Assembly: GCF_006065315.1 (NCBI RefSeq)
Contig: NZ_CP040749.1
Span: 2,246,501 to 2,310,500, forward strand
Direction: 5' to 3'
DNA: 64,000 nt
Origin: Aureibaculum algae
Lineage (GTDB): Bacteria; Bacteroidota; Bacteroidia; Flavobacteriales; Flavobacteriaceae
This document shows positions 27,762 through 37,664 of this stretch, piece by piece. The number at the start of each line of letters is the position of its first letter. Within the stretch, counting starts at the first letter, position 1. The notes beneath the pieces are model-generated. The model was not told where the DNA came from, did no database searches, and saw nothing but the letters and a program-made list of their open reading frames with translations. The translations under genes were made by a program, and so were the position numbers.

Positions 27762-28439
27762 TTATTCAATAAAAATTAATTCACTCTTAATGTCAGAGTT
27801 CAGGTTGTTGAAAATATCCCACTCTTCTTTTAATTCAAATGGTTCTGAGTTTGCTAAATTCCAATTCCCAAATGGTAATGTTGCTCTTCTATAATATGTC
27901 GAATAATTTTTTCCGTAAACTTGATTTTCTTTCAGTTCATAATTAGTTTCAAAAATCATAGCTCGCATTACAGCAACATCTACAATTTCTTCAGTTTCGT
28001 TTATCCAACCAAATTCTATAACTTTTGATATTACTTTACTTGAGTGCTTATCAATTTTTTGAGCAAAAGTTAAAACATTTACTTTTCCTTTTTTATAATC
28101 ATCATAGTAACGAGATGATATAAAAGTCAATCCAATTTTCTTAATTGTTTCAATTATTGATTGTATTTTACAATTTAGAAGAGCTGAAACTGCATAATCG
28201 TCAAAATCATTTGCTATTGCTCTATTAATCGATTTTTCAATCCATTCATTCGTTCCGTGGTTATACTCAGTCCAAAAGGGTTTAATTCTGTTTTTTAGCC
28301 AACCAGAAGTATGCATTGCTCCAATAACATTTATTTTCATATCGACAGAATCATTATAAACTACTCCTGCAAAAGCTGACATAACTTTATGGTCTTTATC
28401 AGCTTGAATCAATTTATCTAATGCTTTTTGTGTTTTCAT
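27762..28439 (-). CDS. Protein of unknown function
   Basis: A 225-residue soluble protein with no family I recognise. It is mixed alpha/beta, with MKTQKALDKLIQADKDHK at the start, a Trp/His-rich middle (AMHTSGWLKNRIKPFWTEYN) and a charged C-terminal part. No signal peptide or membrane helix. It is separated from the LRR gene by 94 bp that hold an ACGCACAACGG-type boundary sequence, and it has its own 180-bp upstream region. Confidence 0.7.
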   Translation of the reverse strand: MKTQKALDKLIQADKDHKVMSAFAGVVYNDSVDMKINVIGAMHTSGWLKNRIKPFWTEYNHGTNEWIEKSINRAIANDFDDYAVSALLNCKIQSIIETIKKIGLTFISSRYYDDYKKGKVNVLTFAQKIDKHSSKVISKVIEFGWINETEEIVDVAVMRAMIFETNYELKENQVYGKNYSTYYRRATLPFGNWNLANSEPFELKEEWDIFNNLNSDIKSELIFIE

Positions 28440-28618
28440 AGGTTCTTCTTAAATGGCTTATCACGTGTTTGTAAATGGTTTGCTTTGCCAGTTCGCTTTG
28501 CTCATGTGTTGCATATTTCAAGCATCTAATTTAGCAAATACAAACCGTCCTGATGCTTCGGGGATTCGTAAGTAAGCTCTAACTAGCAATAAATGATATA
28601 TGGAGTTGGTAACCGTTT

Positions 28619-29308
28619 TTAATTTTCAATAATTTTCAATTCTTTATTTTTCATAGCCTTTTCCCAACCGGACGGGAAAATTCCGTGACCATTTATATTT
28701 ATGTTTTTCATTATTGTCTTTACATTGGATTGAATTTCAATTGGCAATTTGTAAAATTCTTTATCTACTTGCGTGTGTCTCTCATCATCAAGTATTCCAT
28801 TCTGATGTCTTATCACTCTTTTATTGCCTTTATAATATATTACTATTTTTATTCTTCCATCTCCGGTATCATTCATTCCAAAAGTTCCATAAATAATTAT
28901 TGGGTCAGCAATACCATCTTTGTCATAGTCATCTAAACTAAAATATTTCGTCCAATGGGAAATTGAATATTCGTATGAATTAGGAACAATGAAATCTTTT
29001 AATTTCCATTCCATTTTATAAGTTTTATTTTGAAATAAATAACAAAAAACTTTTATTGAATCAAAACATTCTTTGCGTTGTTCGCAGTCAATTTTATTTT
29101 GAGTCATTATAACAAAGTGTTTTCCAATTTTGTCATTATACTCGTATATTCTGTAAATTGAATTATCTATTTTTAATTGCTTTCTAATATTCTCTGTAAA
29201 CGTAGATTCAATTTCCTGTTTAGATAATTGTTTATTTGTAACATTAGATGTTTGTCCGATCGAGAAGTTATAAATTAAAAGGAATAATAGTATTAAGGTT
29301 CTATTCAT
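28619..29308 (-). CDS. Exported protein, possibly M949_RS01915-type
   Basis: A 229-residue precursor with a signal peptide (LIYNFSIGQ). The mature protein has an EF-hand-like acidic loop (DDYDKDGIADPIIIYG) and then TGDGRIKIVIYYKG, a conserved RHQNGILDDER and a C-terminal GIFPSGWEKAM. From memory these resemble a flavobacterial family named after M949_RS01915 and loosely linked to surface polysaccharide; I cannot confirm it here. The leader-repeat copy B lies directly upstream. Confidence 0.75.
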   Translation of the reverse strand: MNRTLILLFLLIYNFSIGQTSNVTNKQLSKQEIESTFTENIRKQLKIDNSIYRIYEYNDKIGKHFVIMTQNKIDCEQRKECFDSIKVFCYLFQNKTYKMEWKLKDFIVPNSYEYSISHWTKYFSLDDYDKDGIADPIIIYGTFGMNDTGDGRIKIVIYYKGNKRVIRHQNGILDDERHTQVDKEFYKLPIEIQSNVKTIMKNININGHGIFPSGWEKAMKNKELKIIEN

Positions 29309-29475
29309 TTTTTTAGGGTTATCAACACAGTTATATATGCACCATTACATATATACGCATCTCACAAAGATAGAAAATAAAGTTACTTATGGCTTATCGT
29401 TTATTTATACGCTAGTTGGCTATTTAAAACTTAGAAAATTTATTTTCGTAAGAGCAGGAAAACAAAATCCCAACG
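29309..29475 (-). repeat. Dispersed promoter-leader repeat, copy B
   Basis: Between the start codon at 29308 and about 29475. On the minus strand it has TATCTTTG (plus 29365-29372), a leader with GTAATGGTGCATATA and AACTGTGTTG, and upstream the block matching TTATCGTTTATTTATACGC and TTTTCGTAAGAGCAGGAAAA. Near-identical to copy C at 31327-31500. Confidence 0.7.
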
Positions 29476-29566
29476 ATTTTTCGGACCTTATAAATATACA
29501 TGGACCTTGGCGTTTAATACCAAAATCGGCATTACTTATAGATGTTTTTAGCAACTGGCTTTTCCA

Positions 29567-30112
29567 TCAGAGTTTGCCGTAAACAACTTTCAATTCCGTT
29601 CCGATGACCTTTTCTAAATCGGTAAAAAAATGACTTTTGAATTTACCCCAATTCCAAAAAATAAGACCGAAATTCCCAAATCCCCAATTTGGCTTAAAAT
29701 CGAATTTAGTTATAGAATTTTTAGAGGAACAATTAGAACATTTTACTAAATCAGAATCTGATTTAGTATACCAATGGTCTAATGAATTTTCCCAATTCTC
29801 TTCAATTTGATTTTGTCCACAATTTGGGCATTTAACTTGCTCGAGTCCATTTCCACCATTTTCAAATACTGTTCGTTCTGTTATTATTTCAACTCCATTT
29901 GTTTTTAAGTCCCAAAATCCTTCGTTTTGTTTTTCAAGAATAGCACCGAAATTTTCTGCAGGTCTATGTCCCGTCGAACCTAAAACACAATCTGAGAGTT
30001 CTTTCTGAATAATTTTTTTTTCAGTTAAATAGCTAAAAATTCTTTTCGCCAATTCTTGAGCATCTGTCGGATTAGTTTTTTCTGAAACTATTGATATATA
30101 ATGGTCACTCAT
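29567..30112 (-). CDS. Unknown protein with a zinc-ribbon-like centre
   Basis: A 181-residue soluble protein. Two CxxC pairs (CPNCGQ and CSNCSS, about 35 residues apart) probably form a zinc ribbon between an N-terminal helical part (DAQELAKRIFSYLTEK) and a C-terminal aromatic-rich domain (GFGNFGLIFWNWGKFK). Function unknown. It starts 4 bp after the stop of the 30117-30704 gene on the same strand, so the two are almost certainly one operon. Confidence 0.75.
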   Translation of the reverse strand: MSDHYISIVSEKTNPTDAQELAKRIFSYLTEKKIIQKELSDCVLGSTGHRPAENFGAILEKQNEGFWDLKTNGVEIITERTVFENGGNGLEQVKCPNCGQNQIEENWENSLDHWYTKSDSDLVKCSNCSSKNSITKFDFKPNWGFGNFGLIFWNWGKFKSHFFTDLEKVIGTELKVVYGKL

Positions 30113-30116
30113 TTTA

Positions 30117-30704
30117 TTATTTCGTGTATTCAGTGAATTTCCCTTTGTATTTAAAATGTCCTAAAGTAATTTCAAAACTGTCGTCGAATTGCATTAGTTC
30201 AACTTTATTCTCTAAATAAAACTTTCTTATGTTGTTAATTTCGTGAGTGTTAATCTCAAATAGTCCTTCTTTAAATATATTCTGTCGTGATTCAAATAGT
30301 ATCAATTGAAAAGTCAAGAACTCTTCGGTAGTTGTTGGAAGGATCACTATTATATCGTTCCCAGGTGATGATTTTAAAATCTTTATTTCTTCTAATGCTG
30401 ACTCTAAATCAGTATCGTAGGTAAAATTGAAATCTGTAAGAATATCTTTATCTTTTACGGTTAAGGTAGTTGACTCGGTCTCCAGATGAAGATCTAAGAA
30501 TAAATTAAACTCTTTCAAAACAATTTTGTATTCTAAGTTTTCAACATTTTTACCAATGGATTCTATTTTTCGATTTAATTCTTCAAATTTTAAAGTTGAT
30601 TGATTGGCCTGTTTGCTTTTATTTTCAAAAGAATAGAACACAAAAGGCAAAATGACTATGGCAATCATATAACGTAAACCTTTATTCAAGAAAATAGTTT
30701 CCAT
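30117..30704 (-). CDS. Membrane-anchored protein of unknown function
   Basis: A 195-residue protein with one N-terminal hydrophobic helix (MIAIVILPFVFYSF), then a coiled-coil-like stretch (FEELNRKIESIGKNVENLE) and a soluble domain. It looks like a single-pass anchor with its domain outside the cytoplasm. It precedes the zinc-ribbon gene by 4 bp. Function unknown. Confidence 0.72.
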   Translation of the reverse strand: METIFLNKGLRYMIAIVILPFVFYSFENKSKQANQSTLKFEELNRKIESIGKNVENLEYKIVLKEFNLFLDLHLETESTTLTVKDKDILTDFNFTYDTDLESALEEIKILKSSPGNDIIVILPTTTEEFLTFQLILFESRQNIFKEGLFEINTHEINNIRKFYLENKVELMQFDDSFEITLGHFKYKGKFTEYTK

Positions 30705-30858
30705 AGTGGTGTTTTGTGTTTATTTTTAATTGTTCTAACGGTTTATAATAAGTTTTGTAGCGATTTTAAAGAACTAATTTAGTTAATAATTACTGCATAG
30801 AATTCCGAGACCAAGTAATACGAATAGCCATTGTTAAAGTAATTTCTTTCTTAATATA

Positions 30859-31326
30859 TTATTCTGTTCTTAAAAATTCTTGAAACGATTGATTATTAGA
30901 ATCACCTCCAATATATAGTTTGTCTTCATTTCTTGTTTCTCCTTTAGCAATAAACAAATTAAACGATTCTGCATCTCCAAGAGGGACATTGTTTTTTTCT
31001 CTAAAATATACAAGATGAGGATTGCCACTATTTTCAATCAAAATGAAAGGTAATTTTTTGGTTTGCTTCTCAAATACAAGGAATCCTGCATGATATATGA
31101 TTTTATCAGTAAAATATTTATAGTATTTTTTTGGAATTAATTTAAGTACTGTAGTGTCTTTTATACAAATAAAACTATTTCCTGTTTTTTCAGATTTCCA
31201 AGAGCCATCAATGGCACTGGCAACAACATTTTCTTCGTTGAAAGTGTACTTTAGAATAGAATCATTTTGACTATAAACATTTACAGTTAACGTCAAAAAG
31301 AAACAAAAGATAATTGCGATTTTCAT
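30859..31326 (-). CDS. Small exported protein of unknown function
   Basis: A 155-residue precursor with a signal peptide (IFCFFLTLTVNVYSQ). The mature protein is a short beta-rich domain (ILKYTFNEENVVAS, SWKSEKTGNSFICIKD, LVYFREKNNVPLGDAESFN) of lipocalin-like appearance. Function unknown. Leader-repeat copy C supplies its upstream region. Confidence 0.72.
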   Translation of the reverse strand: MKIAIIFCFFLTLTVNVYSQNDSILKYTFNEENVVASAIDGSWKSEKTGNSFICIKDTTVLKLIPKKYYKYFTDKIIYHAGFLVFEKQTKKLPFILIENSGNPHLVYFREKNNVPLGDAESFNLFIAKGETRNEDKLYIGGDSNNQSFQEFLRTE

Positions 31327-31570
31327 GATTTTAGTTTTTTATGTACTACAACACAGTTGTATATGCACCATTACATAAATTCCGTGTATCACAAAGATAG
31401 GAAATAAATGGAGGTGTAGTTTCTCGTTTATTTTTACGCTAATTGGCCATTTAAACGTCGAAAATTTATCTTGGTAAGAGCAGGAAAGCAAAAGCCATAA
31501 AAACACCTTGTGTTTTGGGGTTCTAGATTCCCATTTTAAGGCCTACTGTGTATGCTTAGATACCAAAAGA
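31327..31570 (-). repeat. Dispersed promoter-leader repeat, copy C, with array-like tail
   Basis: Holds the same leader (GTTGTATATGCACCATTACAT on the plus strand), the -7 box TATCTTTG on the minus strand (31392-31399), the TTTCTCGTTTATTT block and then a divergent single unit of the 120-bp array (GTAAGAGCAGG, hairpin AAAAACACCTTGTGTTTTGGGG). This links the dispersed leader repeats with the tandem array at 25.5-26.5 kb. Confidence 0.65.
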
Positions 31571-31582
31571 AATACACGAATA

Positions 31583-31606
31583 AAAAAGGGGATTTTTCCC
31601 CTTTTG
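31583..31606. terminator. Intrinsic terminator hairpin
   Basis: AAAAGGGGA and TCCCCTTTT arms around TTT form a compact hairpin with A and T tails, 170 bp upstream of the serine hydrolase gene and 256 bp upstream of the minus-strand gene at 31326. Confidence 0.55.
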
Positions 31607-31776
31607 CAAGTTTATAAAATAACGTAACTTGTTAAACGATTCTGATCTCCTAACGTATTTACTTTTAAAGTAATACGTAACGCACAAATGAATTGATCCC
31701 CTGAACGGATCACTATAAGGGAGTTACCATCTAAACTGATGTCAATGTTGGTTGCCCTTATAAAAAACCTTCCACC

Positions 31777-33123
31777 ATGAAAAAACAGTATATCGTTCTT
31801 TTAATACTTTTGTTATTCTCTTCACACAACATTCTTCAAGCACAACAACTCGAGCAAAAAATTGACAGTATTTTGGAACTCCTGTCTTTAAAAAACAAAC
31901 CAGGCGTAGAGCTATTCGTTAAATCTAAGTCGGACGTGTTGTATCATAAAGCATTTGGAAATGCAGATTTGGACTTGAAAATACCGTTAAAAATCAATTC
32001 GGTCTATAACATAGCAAGTGTAAGTAAAGAATTTACTGCCATGAGTATTTTGCAATTGGCAGAAACGGGAAAACTTAAGCTGGGTGATGCTATTAAAAAG
32101 TACCTTCCTGAGTTTCCAACTGGAAATAGCGTGATTACCATAGAAAATTTATTGACCCATACCTCAGGTATAAAAAGACACACAACGTTGGCATGGGCAG
32201 AGCAAGAGGCTAATAAAAGTTTTCAAAACAGTTTAGATGTTATCAATTATTTTAAACAAGATTCGCTCGATTTTAAACCTGATGAAAAACATGCCTATGT
32301 GAATATGAATTATATTTTGCTTGGGTATATTATTGAAAAAGTTTCAGGACTTTCATATGAAGACTATATCAAACAACATATTTTTGAACCTTTAGAGATG
32401 GCGGCTACTTTTTATCCAACAGACGGTCAAAAAATTGCGAATAAACCGATCGGTTACGAAATTAAAAACAGTGCCTTTGTGCAACACAGACCGCATTCGT
32501 ATAGTCAATTAAAAGGGGCTGGTGGTATTCATAGTACGGCTCAAGATTTAGCAAAATGGTATCGTGGATTGGTCAATTTTAACGTGGTGTCAAAAGCATT
32601 ATTATACAAAGCATGGTCACCATATACGGTACTTGACAAGGCACTTTCCAATTATGGATATGGATTTTATACGGACGAAAAATTTGATAAGTTATCTGTT
32701 TTTCACAATGGGTTTATTTTTGGGTATGCTACTTCTGATCTATATTTTCCAGAAGATGACCTGCTAATTTTGGTATTCTCTAATGTGAGTGCTATAGAAA
32801 CTATCAATACAAATACTATAGCATTTGATGTGGCCTCTGTTGTTTATGACGACCGAAAAGTAGAACTAACCGAAGATCTATTGGAATCGTATGTGGGTAT
32901 GTACGTAATGAAAGAAGGTTTTAAGGCAGAAATAACGCGTACCGGCTTGCGACTTTTTGTAGAAGTTGATGGACAACCTGCCAATGAACTCTTTGCCACC
33001 ACAAAAAACACATTTCGTGTCAAGGACTTTCCCGCAAAGGTGGAATTTAAAAACGACGGACCAACCACAGAAATTGTATTAGCAATGGGGCCAGATCGTT
33101 TTGAAGGTGTAAGGGAGAAGTAA
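31777..33123 (+). CDS. Serine hydrolase, class C beta-lactamase / PBP-like family
   Basis: A 448-residue exported enzyme with a signal peptide (SSHNILQAQ). The beta-lactamase-fold active site is complete: Ser81-x-x-Lys84 in ASVSKEF, Tyr174-x-Asn176 in AYVNMNY, and HNG in SVFHNGF in place of the KTG box. A C-terminal domain (about 355-448, VGMYVMKEGFKAEITRTG) is the usual DUF3471-like beta domain. Such proteins are peptidases or esterases on small amide or ester substrates; true antibiotic hydrolysis should not be assumed. It is followed by a terminator. Confidence 0.94.
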   Translation: MKKQYIVLLILLLFSSHNILQAQQLEQKIDSILELLSLKNKPGVELFVKSKSDVLYHKAFGNADLDLKIPLKINSVYNIASVSKEFTAMSILQLAETGKLKLGDAIKKYLPEFPTGNSVITIENLLTHTSGIKRHTTLAWAEQEANKSFQNSLDVINYFKQDSLDFKPDEKHAYVNMNYILLGYIIEKVSGLSYEDYIKQHIFEPLEMAATFYPTDGQKIANKPIGYEIKNSAFVQHRPHSYSQLKGAGGIHSTAQDLAKWYRGLVNFNVVSKALLYKAWSPYTVLDKALSNYGYGFYTDEKFDKLSVFHNGFIFGYATSDLYFPEDDLLILVFSNVSAIETINTNTIAFDVASVVYDDRKVELTEDLLESYVGMYVMKEGFKAEITRTGLRLFVEVDGQPANELFATTKNTFRVKDFPAKVEFKNDGPTTEIVLAMGPDRFEGVREK

Positions 33124-33164
33124 TGAGGTAGCAACGGCTATTTTAGACCCTATAAATTACGACT

Positions 33165-33203
33165 AAAAAAAGGCTATTAACGTAATCTGAAGAGCCTTTT
33201 TAA
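33165..33203. terminator. Intrinsic terminator between convergent genes
   Basis: Arms AAAAAGGCT and AGCCTTTTT with an 18-nt loop, between the serine hydrolase (+) and the DUF1566 gene (-). Confidence 0.7.
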
Positions 33204-33222
33204 GTAGTGTTTTTTAATACTA

Positions 33223-34746
33223 TTAACGCAAGTTAAGCGTATTTAGTAAGGCTTGTGCCTGTGCTTCCGTAATAACAATATCATTCTTTGCAAAATTGGT
33301 TACAACTTTAGAAGCTGAGGGTGCTGGTGGACCAGCAATTATGGTGGCCAATTTTTCAGATGTAACAGTGATACCGATGGTTTTAAGATATGCTGCTCCA
33401 GGTGTAAAATTGGGTCCTCGACCTTGTTCGGCTCCATCTCTTTGTTCTGGTCCATCACCTTGTCTTGGATGTTCACCTTGTCCAGGTCTTCCTCCAACGT
33501 TTGTAATTCCGTCAGGAAAGGAAACCACACGATTGTTTTTTACGGTAGTAGCATCTCCTGCAGGTGTTTTTGTTACATTGCCACCACGAACAAGTCGTAC
33601 ATGATGATAAAAGACTTCAATACCTGAGCCGTCAGAAACCTCTTCTGATTTTGTATCGAATACAACCGCTCCAGCACCATGCAAATCATTACCCTCCATA
33701 TCTGCACAATAACCCGCAGCAAGCATCCAAGCATAGGAGTATCCCGGTTCTATTGTATCAGTTGCATTGGCATCATGATGTAGGGCATCAATGTAAGGAT
33801 TGTTAGTACTTGACCAATAAAAAGGATAATCGGTTTGACCCTTTACATCTTTTAGTGTTGTGAGATTAAACATGGTCGTATCCATTGCAGGAAAAACACC
33901 GGAATAATCGGCAATGCTTTGCAATTCTTTGATATTTGGTAAACGCCAATCCTCATAGTCAGCGACGGTAGCATTTTCGGCATAGGCCAAAGCAGCTTCC
34001 CAATTTATAGCCTCTCCATTGTCATTTTTAGACCACATTAACCCTGTGGCTTTATCGGTAATTGTTTCATCATTATTGTCAACAAAATTATTGATACCAT
34101 AGTTTTTATTACCACGCACGGCTCGTACAAATCGGTTACCGCTCATGGCTTTAATATGACCCGTCCAATCGTTAACAATAAACGACGGCTCTCCTTCTAA
34201 TTGTTGGTTCTGATAGTCACTTTTTACAAGATACCGATTGCTAGTCCATGAATGATGTTGACGTTGTTCTGAACCATCACCAACAAGGTGAAAATAGTCT
34301 GTGTCTAGCCAAGGCCAACCTTGTGAAAAATCTCTAATAGACCATAATTCTTTAACGGTGGGCAAACGCCAATCGTTGTAACCACCTGTGGTAAGGGTAT
34401 CACAATACGATGAAGCCTCAGACCAAGGCATCGCCATTGTAGATAAATTCTGTGTCCAAACCAGACCTGTTACATTGTCTGTAATAACGCCATCACCAGT
34501 ATCGGTGTAGCTTGGTTTAATACCCGTATATTGTGCATCTTGTCCGTAAAAGGCTTCCCCTTCTTTGGGCCCATCAATTTGATTGTAATTATCATAACTA
34601 AACCCTTGATTGGTGTCTACAATAGGATAGGTTAGATCTGAACTAGTGGCCAATTCACTTTTACAACTGATTATAAGTAAAGTGGTACATAAAGAAGTAA
34701 AAAATAAAATTGACTTCAATGATTTTAATTGCTGTACTATTTTCAT
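33223..34746 (-). CDS. DUF1566 (Lcl C-terminal-like) lipoprotein with two repeats
   Basis: A 507-residue lipoprotein (lipobox at Cys28, LIISC). Two DUF1566 domains follow: the first with NVTGLVWTQNLS and DWRLPTVKELWSI, the second with KATGLMWSKND and DWRLPNIKELQSI. The fold is related to C-type-lectin-like adhesins. The C-terminal part holds a 30-residue Gly/Pro/Gln/Glu-rich linker (rich in PGQGEHPRQGDGPEQ) and a short terminal helix (ITEAQAQALLNTL). A surface or adhesive role is plausible; no partner gene is visible. Confidence 0.9.
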   Translation of the reverse strand: MKIVQQLKSLKSILFFTSLCTTLLIISCKSELATSSDLTYPIVDTNQGFSYDNYNQIDGPKEGEAFYGQDAQYTGIKPSYTDTGDGVITDNVTGLVWTQNLSTMAMPWSEASSYCDTLTTGGYNDWRLPTVKELWSIRDFSQGWPWLDTDYFHLVGDGSEQRQHHSWTSNRYLVKSDYQNQQLEGEPSFIVNDWTGHIKAMSGNRFVRAVRGNKNYGINNFVDNNDETITDKATGLMWSKNDNGEAINWEAALAYAENATVADYEDWRLPNIKELQSIADYSGVFPAMDTTMFNLTTLKDVKGQTDYPFYWSSTNNPYIDALHHDANATDTIEPGYSYAWMLAAGYCADMEGNDLHGAGAVVFDTKSEEVSDGSGIEVFYHHVRLVRGGNVTKTPAGDATTVKNNRVVSFPDGITNVGGRPGQGEHPRQGDGPEQRDGAEQGRGPNFTPGAAYLKTIGITVTSEKLATIIAGPPAPSASKVVTNFAKNDIVITEAQAQALLNTLNLR

Positions 34747-35026
34747 AACCGAATATTTAAAGGTATTTATTTACACGTAAAAATACGCTGCCTTGCTCTC
34801 AAGGAAAAGGGAAATCTACATACGGGTTATTTCTATGTATACTTAGGCCTATTTTAAGGACGATTAAAAATAATAACGCTGTGTTTGTGTATTTATGAAC
34901 ACTGTAAAGTAGGTGAAGCAATACTATTGAAGACATAGTATTCACGTGATAAAGCTTACCTATAAAAGGTTGGAAATGTTAGAATCTATAAACAAAAGCG
35001 TATTATAAAAGACCTGATTAAATGCG

Positions 35027-35746
35027 TTACTCCACACTCTGCTCCACAATATACGCTTGGTTGGTATCCATATTCTTTTTGTAGAGATTTCTACTTACAG
35101 GGTAGGCTTTAAATTCTTTGGTGGTAAAACCGTTGGCCATGATTTCGTTCAGGCTTGGTGCATTCATTCCCTCATCTAGCCAATCTTCAAGATTAGCATC
35201 ATCTAAAACCAGTGGCATTCTTTTTTGCTTGTTATGTACTTTAGTAAAAAAGGGATTAGCAGGCATGGTAATTATAGTTGCCGTATTGGTTTGAGCATCT
35301 ATTTCGTTATACAACCCTGCAAATAGAAACAGATCACCTTCGGGATACGCTTCTGACGGTTGATAACAAAAATTGGGTATGACTACACCATTTTCATGAT
35401 GCGGCTCAAAAAAGCCATCTGCTAGAATTAAACAGCGTTTATGTTGTGCACTTTTTTTATAAGAATTTCTTTCAAATAGCGTTTCGCTCTTGGCATTTAA
35501 GGTGTTGCTTTTTTTATAAAATGCTGCGGGATCGTTATGTGCCCAATCTGGGACTAATCCCCACTGAGCGGGAGTTATTAATGTGGGCGATTCCATCTTA
35601 ATAATATACAAGTTACCATGCGAAAAGCCGTTTAAATGAAAGTAGTGTTTGTACTCAGCAGGGATTTTAAAATTGGCGGGAATCATACTGAGCAAACGTT
35701 GCTCAATTTCTTCTCGTTTTTTCCGCAATGCCGTTGAATAACACAT
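35027..35746 (-). CDS. SOS response-associated peptidase (SRAP/HMCES/YedK)
   Basis: A 239-residue SRAP protein that crosslinks to abasic sites in single-stranded DNA through its N-terminal cysteine. The Met is followed at once by Cys2 (MCYSTA), which becomes the N-terminal residue after Met removal. Other family features are TPAQWGLVPDWAH, LNAKSETLFE, the active-site Glu in ADGFFEPHHE, and the His in HNKQKRMPL. Normal length. It has its own 280-bp upstream region. Confidence 0.95.
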   Translation of the reverse strand: MCYSTALRKKREEIEQRLLSMIPANFKIPAEYKHYFHLNGFSHGNLYIIKMESPTLITPAQWGLVPDWAHNDPAAFYKKSNTLNAKSETLFERNSYKKSAQHKRCLILADGFFEPHHENGVVIPNFCYQPSEAYPEGDLFLFAGLYNEIDAQTNTATIITMPANPFFTKVHNKQKRMPLVLDDANLEDWLDEGMNAPSLNEIMANGFTTKEFKAYPVSRNLYKKNMDTNQAYIVEQSVE

Positions 35747-36006
35747 GATATTTATTTGAGTTAAAAATAAACATTTTTTAATAATTAGCCATAGTTCTCT
35801 AAAGCGGAAATATTCCTGTAATACATAGCAAATTGCCTTATGGTTGGCAATCCAGAAGTAAATACCCTACGCATCTGCTGTCAATCATTTAAAGGCCATT
35901 AAATCCCTCAACAACCATATACATAGAGATACGCACAGTAACTTACTTCAGATAACAAGTCATACACGTTACCTAATTTTTCACCAAAGGTTGTCTTTAG
36001 CTCCTC

Positions 36007-37338
36007 TTAGCTATTAAACTCCTTTACATGTTCACTTAAATCGTACACACGCACGTCTTTTAATACTTTCTCTACAATACTGGCACCTGCGGCACTCCGA
36101 TAGCCACCAGCACAATGCACCACAATGGGTTTATCTGTGGGAATGGTTTTAGCCGTTTTACGCAATTCATTTAACGGAAGTGGCAGTGCGTTTTCAAAAA
36201 ACGAGCCTTCGTTAATCTCGCTTATATTACGGATATCAACAATGGTATACTGATCAGGATGTGCTTTAAAATCTTGAAGGTTTAAGGGTTTATCTGCTAT
36301 TAAATTTTCTTTAGGCAGGGTTATTACTTTTTTCAATTGCTTTTCGTAACCAATTTTTGCCACACGGTGCAAGATCATTTCGAGGTCTTGTGGTTTTTCA
36401 ATGACCAAACTGAACTTTTCCTTAGGTGCGATAATGGCTCCTAACCAGGTTTCAAATTTAGAATCTTCAGAGGTAGCTTCAATATTCAGACTCCCTTTTA
36501 AATGTCCTTTTTTAAATTCAGTAACTGCCCTTGCATCCACAAGGAGCCCTTTGGCTGTAGTATTCAATTTAAAAGACACTTTGGCAATGGATTTACGAAG
36601 GTTTTTAGCACCTCTTTTATTCAGCATCACATTATAGCCAAAATAGGAAGGTATAAACGGTTGACTTTCCAATAGTGTAGCTACAAACTGTTCCTTGGTT
36701 TGTTCTTTAAATGCCCAATTTCCCATCCGTTCATTCCCTAATGTACTACTGGCGGCATCACTTAAATTTTTTCCACAAAGTGAACCGGCACCGTGGGCGG
36801 GATAGACCAACGTATCATTGGGTAGGTTCGTAAATTTATGGAGCATGGTTTCGTACATGGCTTCCGCCAATTCTTTACGTTTCGCGGTCATGTTACCCGC
36901 TTTTTCTCTTAAATCTGGTCGGCCAACATCACCAATGAACAGGGTATCGCCAGTAAACAATACTTTTTTATCTCCATTTTCAGCCACAATAGTTATACTA
37001 TCGGGCGAATGTCCCGGAGTATTCATCGCGGTTAGGGTTGCTTTTCCTATTTTTATACGAATGCCATCATCAAAAGAGATGTGAGGATAGTCGGCCCCTA
37101 ATTTTTTACTATTGTAAATGTTAGCACCTGTTTCTTTGTGGATTTGTAAATGCGAACTCACAAAATCGGCATGCGGATGCGTTTCAATAACGGCTATAAT
37201 TTTAGCATTGTTTTCATATGCAAACGCATAATATTGCATAGGGTCACGTTCTGGGTCAACAATTGCCATTTCACCATCGCTTACTACGGCATAAGAGAAA
37301 TGCGATAAAGGTTTGTATTCAAATTGTTTTATTTTCAT
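36007..37338 (-). CDS. Metallo-beta-lactamase-fold hydrolase with two rhodanese domains
   Basis: A 443-residue protein. The MBL domain (about 1-250) has the metal motif THPHADFVSSH and a second site MNTPGHSPDS, with the later GDTLFIGDVGRPD typical of persulfide dioxygenase/ETHE1-like and BLH enzymes. Two rhodanese domains follow; the first (LLVDARAVTEFKKGHLKG) lacks the catalytic Cys, the second has it in VHCAGGYRSA. This fusion is known in sulfide/persulfide oxidation, where it oxidises glutathione or protein persulfides and passes sulfane sulfur. It seems monocistronic. Confidence 0.94.
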   Translation of the reverse strand: MKIKQFEYKPLSHFSYAVVSDGEMAIVDPERDPMQYYAFAYENNAKIIAVIETHPHADFVSSHLQIHKETGANIYNSKKLGADYPHISFDDGIRIKIGKATLTAMNTPGHSPDSITIVAENGDKKVLFTGDTLFIGDVGRPDLREKAGNMTAKRKELAEAMYETMLHKFTNLPNDTLVYPAHGAGSLCGKNLSDAASSTLGNERMGNWAFKEQTKEQFVATLLESQPFIPSYFGYNVMLNKRGAKNLRKSIAKVSFKLNTTAKGLLVDARAVTEFKKGHLKGSLNIEATSEDSKFETWLGAIIAPKEKFSLVIEKPQDLEMILHRVAKIGYEKQLKKVITLPKENLIADKPLNLQDFKAHPDQYTIVDIRNISEINEGSFFENALPLPLNELRKTAKTIPTDKPIVVHCAGGYRSAAGASIVEKVLKDVRVYDLSEHVKEFNS

Positions 37339-37664
37339 GATGGTTTACATTTTAAAGCTATCAATAGTTGAAAAAATTACACGGAGCTAAGGAAATTCTG
37401 AATCCACCAACGGATTATTACCCTAGAAATAGGCAATTCTTTAAACGTTATATTGCATATTCTTTAAGGATAATCCCTTACAAGTAATGCATTTTTAAGT
37501 TGTTTGTTAAGACTCTTAAAGGTACGTCTTTATTTTAAAATTACCACTAATTTAGGTCCTAAAAACAATCCTTTTCGTCTCGTTATTTTTACGATGCTGG
37601 CTTAAACGACATCCTTATCCATAACGCCAACGTGTTGGCTATGTAGGGTTCCATCCCATACATG
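37339..37664. other. Intergenic region, no gene recognised
   Basis: About 330 bp between divergent genes. I see no open frame with coding character; the promoter and hairpin next to 37.7 kb are listed separately. Confidence 0.4.

Noticed and set aside
24057..31570. Integron with gene cassettes
   Set aside because: Repeated leaders and boundary sequences look cassette-like, but there is no integrase and no attC-type paired core sites that I can see.
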